DNA of 7,372 nucleotides from Clostridiaceae bacterium (GTDB lineage: Bacteria > Bacillota > Clostridia > Acetivibrionales > DTU013). Numbering within the stretch: position 1 is the first letter of the stretch; every line of letters begins with the position of its first letter. Location: positions 1 through 7,372 of the forward strand of contig JAAZKL010000004.1 of the NCBI GenBank assembly GCA_012799845.1, given 5' to 3'. Both the position numbers and the translations under genes were made by a program. The notes under the pieces are model-generated. The model was not told the DNA's origin. It saw only the letters and a list, made by a program, of their open reading frames with translations, and did no database searches. Positions 1 to 5,130 of this stretch are shown here, in pieces.

Positions 1-2381
1 TCGTTGGGCTTCTCAGGCAGATAGGGGGGATCGCGCTGTATGAATACTTTCGTTTCGACCTTGTCTGCCGGGCAGTAGGGCCCTGCCAGCAGGTTGCGCC
101 CCATGGTGTCCTTGCTTTCGGTACAGATCTGCGCTTCGACATGGACTTTGCATGTATCGTCGTCGCGTGGCTCTGTGCCCTTTATGAAATATTCGGTTAT
201 TACAGCGTTGCCTCTTTGATCGTGCTTACACAATTCTGTCGCTATTTTCCCGGAATAGATGCAGATCTCCTTTGTCACGATACCGTCGGGCATATCGTTG
301 AATTCTTTCCTCGGGAGTCCCTCATGCACCTTTTTCATGACAGCGGCCCATATCTTGTGGGCTTGCCACATTTCTTCAGTTTTTACCGGTATCGGCTCGC
401 CGCCCGAATTATCATAGCCGTACCAGACCGCCGCGGCATAGTAGGGGGTATAGCCCACCAGCCACTTGTCGATATTGCTCTGGGTAGTACCGGTCTTTGC
501 AGCCACCGGCATGCCTATGGTATCTTCATTGATATTGGTTACAGCCGTTCCTGAGTATGGATATGGGGATGTCCGGCCTTTGGTCACCTCTTTGAGCAGT
601 TCGGTCATTATGAAAGCTGTTTGCTCGCTGTATACGATGTTTACTTTTGCGGCCTTCCTGTCGAGGATCACCTTCCCGTTGCTGTCCTTTACAAGGGTGA
701 AGGTCGTGGGCTCATAATACAGGCCTTCATGGGCAAAAGGCACATACGAGGCTGCAAGCTGCAGCGGGTTGAGGCCCTGTTCCCATCCGCCCAGTACCAG
801 GGAGATGTATTTTTCCTTTTGTCTGTCGATACCTGCTTTTTTAAGATATTCTATGGAGTTGTCCGCCCCGAGCATATCTCTCCAGACCACTGCGGCAACG
901 ACATTGACGGAGTTTTTAATAGCGTTCCTTATAGTCGTAAGGCCGTCATATCTGTCGTTGTAATTGGTTGGATAAGCCCTCTCGGCATCCTTGCCTGTCA
1001 GCATGTAAACAGCCCTGTCATCGACCACGGTTGCGGCAGTCGCGGCCTTCATGTCTATTACCGGACCATACACCACTATAGGCTTGGCAGTAGACCCGGG
1101 TTGTCTTTTCATAAGAGATGATGAAGCCCTGTTGAGCGTGTTGCTGGCTTCCTTTTTTCCGTAGCCGCCATAAAGAGCCTTTACATGACCGTTCTGAACG
1201 TCGATTATGGCCATTGCCGCCTGTGGGTGTTCCATCTGCCTTTTGGCGGTCTCGTTCACCATCGGGAAGTAAGTGTCGTCCATGAACACCGAGTCCATGT
1301 CCGCCTGGATTTTCGGATCCATCGTAGTATATATCTCAAGTCCGCCGCCGTATATCATGTAATTCGCCATGGTTGCCGATATGTTCATCTCTTCCATCAG
1401 TGCATTGCGGACATCTACTATGACCTGGTCGACAAAATAACTCTGAACGTTGGTCGACTTCTGTGAACTGTTCTTCGGCGCATACTTCAGGTCTTCCTTA
1501 ATGGCCTTGTCATATTCATCCTGGCTTATTTTCCCAAGCTCAAGCATTTTCCCAAGTATGACTTCCTGGCGTTCCTTTGCATGCTCACGGCCTTTTTCCG
1601 TAAAGGGGTTGTACTTGGCGGGGTTTTTTGTAATTCCGGCCAGCAGTGCGCATTGAGCCAGTGAAAGCTCGCTTACGGGTTTTCCGAAGTATTTCTTGGA
1701 AGCAGACTGGACCCCGGTACAGCTGTTGCCCCAATAGCCCAGGTTCACATACAGTTCGAGTATCTGCCATTTCTCAAGCTTCTGCTCGAGAAGTATCGCT
1801 GCATAGGCTTCCTGCACCTTTCTCTTGATGGAACGCGTCGTGTCTCCCGTTATATTCTTTACGACCTGCTGTGTTATGGTGCTGCCGCCGCGTGTCGATT
1901 CGCTGCTTCCCGTGAGTATGCTTTTGACGAATCCCAGGGTCGCGTTTATGACCCCCTGGATATCCACGCCCGGATGCTGGTCAAAACGCTCATCCTCAAT
2001 GGAGATGATGGCGTCCTTGAGGTACTGGGGCACTTCCTTGTCCGTGACGGGTTCGCTGTCCATGTTGTCCTTGCCGGTAAGCTTCTGAATAATATTGCCC
2101 TTTGCGTCATAGATCAGCGTGGTCCTGTTGGAGGCCTTGGCTATCAGTTGCTCATCGGTGATGGGCTCCGCAGTCTCTATATATGCATAAACAGCGCCGC
2201 CGACCAGGCCGGCCAGCGCGCATCCGATCGCCAGGACGAACACAAGGATGCAGACGATCAGGGTCAATGCGAACTTTTTTATGAATGAAGGTTTTTTCTG
2301 TTTATGTGGTCTATCCGGTTTAGGCGTTCTTTTCCGTTTCTTTCCTGCTCCGTTTGCAGCAGTTCTTTTCCCGAACTTCAT
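1..2381 (-). CDS. Class A penicillin-binding protein (PBP1A-type), bifunctional glycosyltransferase/transpeptidase, C-terminus beyond left edge
   Basis: This enzyme polymerises lipid II into glycan strands and cross-links the stem peptides on the outer face of the membrane. The frame is open for 793 codons from ATG 2381 with no stop before the edge, so the 3' end is missing. Order seen: basic N-terminus (residues 1-36), one membrane segment (about 37-67), GT51 glycosyltransferase (about 95-275), and transpeptidase (about 388-680). GT51 motifs are EDERF with catalytic Glu129 and then H136, RGGSTITQQ at 164-172, and RK..E at 187-191. The penicillin-binding motifs are all intact: S430-T-A-K433 in an RQPGSTAKP context, S491-V-N493, and K629-T-G631. 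A C-terminal extension after about 690 carries Cys707, 718, 744, 753 and 770. AAGGAGGG lies 4 nt upstream of the ATG, which settles the start. It belongs to the ponA/mrcA type; the exact paralogue is not decidable. It is divergent from the XRE gene. The class call is near certain. Confidence 0.97.
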   Translation of the reverse strand, partial: MKFGKRTAANGAGKKRKRTPKPDRPHKQKKPSFIKKFALTLIVCILVFVLAIGCALAGLVGGAVYAYIETAEPITDEQLIAKASNRTTLIYDAKGNIIQKLTGKDNMDSEPVTDKEVPQYLKDAIISIEDERFDQHPGVDIQGVINATLGFVKSILTGSSESTRGGSTITQQVVKNITGDTTRSIKRKVQEAYAAILLEQKLEKWQILELYVNLGYWGNSCTGVQSASKKYFGKPVSELSLAQCALLAGITKNPAKYNPFTEKGREHAKERQEVILGKMLELGKISQDEYDKAIKEDLKYAPKNSSQKSTNVQSYFVDQVIVDVRNALMEEMNISATMANYMIYGGGLEIYTTMDPKIQADMDSVFMDDTYFPMVNETAKRQMEHPQAAMAIIDVQNGHVKALYGGYGKKEASNTLNRASSSLMKRQPGSTAKPIVVYGPVIDMKAATAATVVDDRAVYMLTGKDAERAYPTNYNDRYDGLTTIRNAIKNSVNVVAAVVWRDMLGADNSIEYLKKAGIDRQKEKYISLVLGGWEQGLNPLQLAASYVPFAHEGLYYEPTTFTLVKDSNGKVILDRKAAKVNIVYSEQTAFIMTELLKEVTKGRTSPYPYSGTAVTNINEDTIGMPVAAKTGTTQSNIDKWLVGYTPYYAAAVWYGYDNSGGEPIPVKTEEMWQAHKIWAAVMKKVHEGLPRKEFNDMPDGIVTKEICIYSGKIATELCKHDQRGNAVITEYFIKGTEPRDDDTCKVHVEAQICTESKDTMGRNLLAGPYCPADKVETKVFIQRDPPYLPEKPN

Positions 2382-2493
2382 TTTTCCCTCCTTGTTGGAA
2401 TCAACCAGTTGATACATGCCGTCCAGTGTGATTAGACTGCTTTACCGTTCTGACAGTTCCAACAGCGAATATGCCATGCAAAAATGCTAATAC

Positions 2494-2499
2494 ATTATA
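2494..2499 (-). promoter_or_regulatory. Candidate extended -10 promoter for the PBP gene
   Basis: On the minus strand a perfect TATAAT (2499-2494) is preceded by TG plus one base, the extended -10 form. No good TTGACA lies at the right distance (TGGCAC at 2522-2517 with 17 bp spacing), which fits an extended -10 promoter. Transcription would start near 2487, giving a leader of about 105 nt before the PBP ATG. A short inverted repeat, TGCTA-N8-TAGCA (2485-2502), covers the -10 and could be an operator or chance. Confidence 0.55.
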
Positions 2500-2515
2500 G
2501 CACATTTTAAGGACA

Positions 2516-2536
2516 GGTGCCATTCTCATCGGCACC
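2516..2536. promoter_or_regulatory. Inverted repeat GGTGCC-N9-GGCACC between divergent promoters (candidate operator)
   Basis: Perfect 6-bp arms at 2516-2521 and 2531-2536 have centres 15 bp apart. The site lies over the -35 region of the PBP promoter and just upstream of the -35 of the XRE promoter. Its position suits a dimeric regulator controlling both directions, and the adjacent XRE protein is the obvious candidate. That is inference from position and symmetry only; chance is possible for arms this short. Confidence 0.35.
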
Positions 2537-2543
2537 ATTCTTA

Positions 2544-2572
2544 TTGTATTGTTTCCCGTAATCTTATAAAAT
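2544..2572 (+). promoter_or_regulatory. Candidate sigma-A promoter for the XRE regulator
   Basis: TTGTAT (2544-2549), a 17-bp spacer, then TAAAAT (2567-2572). An alternative -10, TATAAA at 2565-2570, would leave only 15 bp. Transcription from about 2579 would leave a leader of roughly 50 nt before the TTG start. It faces away from the PBP promoter. Confidence 0.45.
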
Positions 2573-2631
2573 AGGAGTGAAAACTGCCGCAGCCGACAGC
2601 CGGCGGCATTGCCAGGGGGAGGGCGGGAGCC

Positions 2632-3102
2632 TTGCATATCAAAGCGGGAGAGATCATAAAGGCCAGGAGAGAAGAGCGCGGCATAACACTTGTGGATTTT
2701 GCCGGAAAGGTCGGCATATCGCCCGGGTATCTTTCACAGCTTGAAAACGGCAGGAAAGACAATCCCAGCCTTGATGTCATTTTAAGCATCGCGCAGGAAC
2801 TGGATCTGGATATCGATATGCTGCTGGGTCTCGACCAGGAAACTGAAACACCTGCTCTCAGGATACCTTCCCTGATCAGGCTGGTAATTGCAAAGGACAG
2901 GAACCTGAATGCCCTGGAGGACAGGGAAGTCCAGAGGAAAGTCAGCAATTTGCTGGACCGGGTGCTTCAGAGCAAGTACCTGATAGAAGACAATGATTTG
3001 TACGGGCTGTTCCTGGAGGATCTGTACGTGCAGACGGAAACTACGCTCAAACGGTACATGTCCATCGAGATACTGAAAAATATGAGCCGGTCAGAGTTGT
3101 AA
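2632..3102 (+). CDS. XRE-family helix-turn-helix transcriptional regulator
   Basis: A 156-residue DNA-binding protein. Residues about 5-66 form a Cro/C1-type HTH domain: the first helix includes GEIIKARREERG, helix 2 is about 19-28, and the recognition helix sits in SPGYLSQLENG (30-40), followed by the family's usual N-P-S-L-D-V-I segment. The remaining 90 residues are predicted helical and charged, with no recognised ligand or peptidase domain; they may serve dimerisation or effector binding. The start is TTG at 2632, preceded by the purine-rich AGGGGGAGGG (2614-2623). The next in-frame Met (63) would delete the HTH, so TTG is strongly preferred. It is divergent from the PBP gene across 250 bp. 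It could regulate that gene, itself, or distant targets; nothing in the sequence decides between these. Confidence 0.93.
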   Translation: MHIKAGEIIKARREERGITLVDFAGKVGISPGYLSQLENGRKDNPSLDVILSIAQELDLDIDMLLGLDQETETPALRIPSLIRLVIAKDRNLNALEDREVQRKVSNLLDRVLQSKYLIEDNDLYGLFLEDLYVQTETTLKRYMSIEILKNMSRSEL

Positions 3103-3204
3103 CCAAAAATGAGCCAGATGCATATTATGATCGTAAAGATAAGGCTGCATTGGAAACCTGGACGTGTTTTACCCGATTTGTAACGATGCGGCGGGGGTGC
3201 CGAC

Positions 3205-3363
3205 ATGATCAGGAACAGTAACCTGTACCGGAGATGGTGGTATGTAAAAAGGCGGAACATCAACAGGATCCGTATGCTGCTCCGCCTTTTGATTACGTTG
3301 CTCATCATGGCTGTCATTTTGCTGTTCGCCCGGTTGGATATACCTTACTGCTTCTTGATGTAA
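3205..3363 (+). CDS. Small basic single-pass membrane protein, 52 residues (candidate gene)
   Basis: ATG 3205 to TAA 3361-3363. The first 27 residues are rich in Arg/Lys and aromatic residues (YRRWWYVKRR), followed by one hydrophobic helix (about 26-43, LLRLLITLLIMAVILLFA) and a short tail ending DIPYCFLM. The charge pattern predicts a cytoplasmic N-terminus. GCGGGGGTG ends 6-7 nt before the ATG, an acceptable ribosome binding site. G/C-rich third positions resemble the neighbouring genes. It lies 102 nt after the XRE stop on the same strand and could be cotranscribed. I recognise no family. The doubt is that an inverted repeat with U-tract-like ends (3246-3290) lies inside the frame, so the region may instead be a terminator. 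Confidence 0.5.
   Translation: MIRNSNLYRRWWYVKRRNINRIRMLLRLLITLLIMAVILLFARLDIPYCFLM
3246..3290. terminator. Candidate bidirectional terminator-like inverted repeat between convergent genes
   Basis: AAAAGGCGGA (3247-3256) and TCCGCCTTTT (3281-3290) are perfect 10-bp complements separated by 24 bases. On either strand the stem is GC-rich and its 3' arm ends in a T run (four on plus, five on minus), as in a bidirectional intrinsic terminator for the plus-strand XRE gene and the minus-strand bactofilin operon. Weak points are the long loop, distances of about 145-190 nt from the XRE stop and 120 nt from the bactofilin stop, and its location inside the 52-codon ORF. Confidence 0.4.
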
Positions 3364-3408
3364 TGCTCGTTATGTGATACCCAATTTAATAACCGTTCCG
3401 CCCGGGTC

Positions 3409-3840
3409 CTAATTGTTTTCTTCGTAGACTTCCTCCAGTACGTTGCTCTTTTTATAATTCCTTTTGTGCTTTGCCGAAGTTTTTTCTTCTTCCTGCTCAT
3501 CGAGCATCTCGCATTTACCCTGGAACAAAGCGCCCTCGTCCGCTACAAAGCTGTTGATCCTGATGTCTCCGTACAGCCTTGCGGTGGACAGTATCTTCAG
3601 AAGTCCCCTGGCTATGATATTCCCTTTCACCGTACCGGCAAGGTGGACATTGCCCGCTTCCATGTTTCCCTCAACGGTAGCGCCCTTGCCGACGTATGCA
3701 TCGCCAGTGACCTTGATGTCGCCGATAACTTTCCCGTCAACTCTCACAGTACCCTCAGACTCGATACTTCCCGTAAATACCGAGTTGCTGCCCACAAGCG
3801 TATCTACTCCCTCGCGGAAGCTTGCTTTCCTCATCCTCAT
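3409..3840 (-). CDS. Bactofilin (polymer-forming cytoskeletal protein)
   Basis: A 143-residue protein of the bactofilin family (PF04519/DUF583), whose members form a right-handed beta-helix that polymerises without nucleotide and scaffolds cell-wall enzymes on the inner membrane face. Residues about 13-112 show the family's repeated short beta rungs, each with a Gly turn: DTLVGSNSVFTGSI, then TVRVDGKVIGDI, then VKGNIIARG, ending in the typical GALFQGKCEM (103-112). The tail (113-143) is charged and probably disordered. No membrane segment is present. The start is ATG 3840, with AGGAGG 6 nt upstream; a second ATG two codons later fits the spacing less well. It ends in TAG. It lies 87 bp downstream of the M23 peptidase gene on the same strand, with no terminator seen between, so the two are probably cotranscribed. 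The family call is secure. The role, guiding the M23 enzyme or shaping the cell, is inferred from other bacteria. Confidence 0.95.
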   Translation of the reverse strand: MRMRKASFREGVDTLVGSNSVFTGSIESEGTVRVDGKVIGDIKVTGDAYVGKGATVEGNMEAGNVHLAGTVKGNIIARGLLKILSTARLYGDIRINSFVADEGALFQGKCEMLDEQEEEKTSAKHKRNYKKSNVLEEVYEENN

Positions 3841-3927
3841 AACCTACCTCCTGTGATTTTTTGCCGACTTCCTGATGATATTCCCTTTTGTCCTGTTATC
3901 CTGTAACTCCCATGTTTTATCCCGATA

Positions 3928-4866
3928 TTATTTTTTGTCCAGGTATTCCATAGGATCGATGGCTGATCCGTACAACTGGATCTCCAGGTGGAGGTGAGGC
4001 CCGGTGCTGCGGCCCGTATTGCCCACTTTTGCTATCTCTTCGCCTTTTTTCACCTGCTGGCCTGGTTCCACGAGGGTTTTTGAGCAGTGACCATACAATG
4101 TGACGAAGCCGTTGCCGTGATCGATCACAACGGTACGTCCCGTAGCATATGTATAATAGACAGAGGTCACCGTCCCGCCTGCAGCCGCCTTAACGGGCGT
4201 ACCCGTGTCTGCGGCTATGTCCAGTCCGGTATGGAACTTGCGCTTGCCATTGAAAGGATCCTTCCTGTAGCCGTATTCATCCGTAATCCTGCCGTCGACA
4301 GGCCATAATGTGGGGATCACTTCCATGAATGCATTTATTTTTTCCTCAGCGGTCTCTATATCCGCATCAGGAAGATCGGATCTGCTGTACAGCATGCTCA
4401 GCCTGTCAAGCGAGGTCTTGAGTCCGCGCATGTCAGAAGCAAATGCTGTTTCGGTCCTTTCGCCGGAACGGCTGGCTATGGGGCTTCTGTCTTTCAGGTA
4501 CTCATCGGTCAGTTTGTTGAATTTTTCAGTGAATTCTTCTATTCTGTCATTTACGATTTCTCTGAATGCCGCACTCTCATTTCTGAGCGTTTCGATCTCT
4601 TCAGATTTTATCTGCAGGAGCTTGTTCTGTTCCGCGGCTGTGACGTAAAGGTCGCTTACATTCTTCCTGAGCACTTCGTTTTCCCCGAGCAGTCTCGATA
4701 TATACAGACCGCCGAATACAAACACGCAGACCAATACCGTAAAGAAGGCGGTCAGCTTGAGGTAAAATGAATTGAATCTCAAAACCTTTACACGATTTGA
4801 CGAATGCGGGACAAAAACTATGGAAAGATATCGTTTCTGAGCTCTTTTAACTTTCCCCTTTTTCAT
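3928..4866 (-). CDS. Membrane-anchored M23 (LytM-type) zinc metallopeptidase with coiled coil
   Basis: A 312-residue predicted peptidoglycan endopeptidase that cuts stem-peptide cross-links outside the membrane. Order seen: basic cytoplasmic N-terminus (1-33), one membrane helix (about 35-58), charged helical/coiled-coil region (about 60-125), linker, and M23 domain (about 188-308). The zinc ligands are H212 and D216 in FHTGLDIAA and H293 in HLHLEI. Catalytic-type histidines H260 (LYGH) and H291 are also present, so the enzyme should be active rather than a degenerate LytM activator. The coiled coil preceding LytM is typical of stalked M23 proteins that work with partners. The ATG at 4866 is preceded by a modest AGGACGG site. 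It is the first gene of the operon with bactofilin, transcribed from a strong promoter at 5008-5036. M23-bactofilin neighbours are a known pairing in cell-shape control; the physical interaction here is inferred. Confidence 0.95.
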   Translation of the reverse strand: MKKGKVKRAQKRYLSIVFVPHSSNRVKVLRFNSFYLKLTAFFTVLVCVFVFGGLYISRLLGENEVLRKNVSDLYVTAAEQNKLLQIKSEEIETLRNESAAFREIVNDRIEEFTEKFNKLTDEYLKDRSPIASRSGERTETAFASDMRGLKTSLDRLSMLYSRSDLPDADIETAEEKINAFMEVIPTLWPVDGRITDEYGYRKDPFNGKRKFHTGLDIAADTGTPVKAAAGGTVTSVYYTYATGRTVVIDHGNGFVTLYGHCSKTLVEPGQQVKKGEEIAKVGNTGRSTGPHLHLEIQLYGSAIDPMEYLDKK

Positions 4867-4887
4867 ATCGAACCGTCCTGTAACAAT

Positions 4888-4911
4888 GATAAAACCAAAA
4901 AAATTTTTATC
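4888..4911 (-). repeat. Inverted repeat near the ribosome binding site in the M23 leader
   Basis: GATAAAA (4888-4894) and TTTTATC (4905-4911) are perfect 7-bp complements with a 10-base gap. In the minus-strand transcript this would be an AU-rich hairpin just upstream of the peptidase ribosome binding site. Stability would be low, and AT-rich DNA yields such pairs by chance. Confidence 0.35.
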
Positions 4912-4926
4912 TTTCGTACAGTGATG

Positions 4927-4986
4927 TCCGAAAAAAAGGTACTCATTATTATTCTACATATATTTTAATAGTCCTTTTTTTTCGGA
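4927..4986 (-). repeat. Long AT-rich inverted repeat in the M23-bactofilin leader
   Basis: TCCGAAAAAAAGG (4927-4939) is complementary to CCTTTTTTTTCGGA (4973-4986) apart from one extra T, with 33 AT-rich bases between. It lies downstream of the minus-strand promoter, so it would fold into a 13-bp stem near the 5' end of the transcript. Alternatively it could act as a DNA site. It matches no riboswitch class I know, and no U tract follows the stem in the transcript direction, so it is not a standard terminator. Confidence 0.5.
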
Positions 4987-5007
4987 AACTAATCATCACA
5001 TCAATTA

Positions 5008-5036
5008 TTTATATCCGATATCATTTCCAATGTCAA
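5008..5036 (-). promoter_or_regulatory. Strong sigma-A promoter for the M23-bactofilin operon
   Basis: On the minus strand a consensus TTGACA (5036-5031), exactly 17 bp, then TATAAA (5013-5008). Transcription would begin near 5001 and give a leader of about 135 nt carrying the two inverted repeats. This is the best promoter match in the window. Confidence 0.8.
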
Positions 5037-5052
5037 ATGTTGCTGATATAAT
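5024..5052 (+). promoter_or_regulatory. Promoter for the chemotaxis transducer gene, interleaved with the M23 promoter
   Basis: TTTCCA (5024-5029, 4 of 6 consensus), 17-bp spacer, perfect TATAAT (5047-5052) with TG plus one base before it (extended -10). Start near 5059 and a leader of about 70 nt. The spacer contains the whole -35 of the opposing M23 promoter. No sigma-D/sigma-28 motility promoter was seen. Confidence 0.7.
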
Positions 5053-5130
5053 ATAAGCAGGAATTTGTCTCATTTTATCGAATTAAATAAGGAAACAGGC
5101 TGATCTTCAACATTAACGGGGATGAAGCGG

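Noticed and set aside
141..2288. Several plus-strand ORFs of 60-166 codons opposite the PBP gene
   Set aside because: The minus-strand PBP frame is continuous and has all catalytic motifs. The plus-strand frames overlap one another and resemble no family.
3109..3183. A 24-codon plus-strand ORF just after the XRE stop
   Set aside because: No ribosome binding site precedes it, and it is too short for coding signal.
2541..3317. Minus-strand ORFs of 135 and 116 codons opposite the XRE gene and the following gap
   Set aside because: They overlap a clear HTH protein on the other strand, have low-complexity Ser/Arg composition and no convincing ribosome binding sites.
4867..5001. Known riboswitch (for example c-di-GMP) in the leader of the wall operon
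   Set aside because: None of the conserved core motifs that I know were found; only simple AT-rich inverted repeats are visible.
5053..5130. Sigma-D/sigma-28 motility promoter before the receptor gene
   Set aside because: No TAAA plus GCCGATAA-like pair with proper spacing was found, while a good extended -10 sigma-A promoter is present.
5122..5130. Alternative receptor start at ATG 5122, three codons earlier
   Set aside because: The GGGG run abuts this ATG with no spacing, whereas the ATG at 5131 has it 8 nt upstream. The difference is only three residues and cannot be fully excluded.
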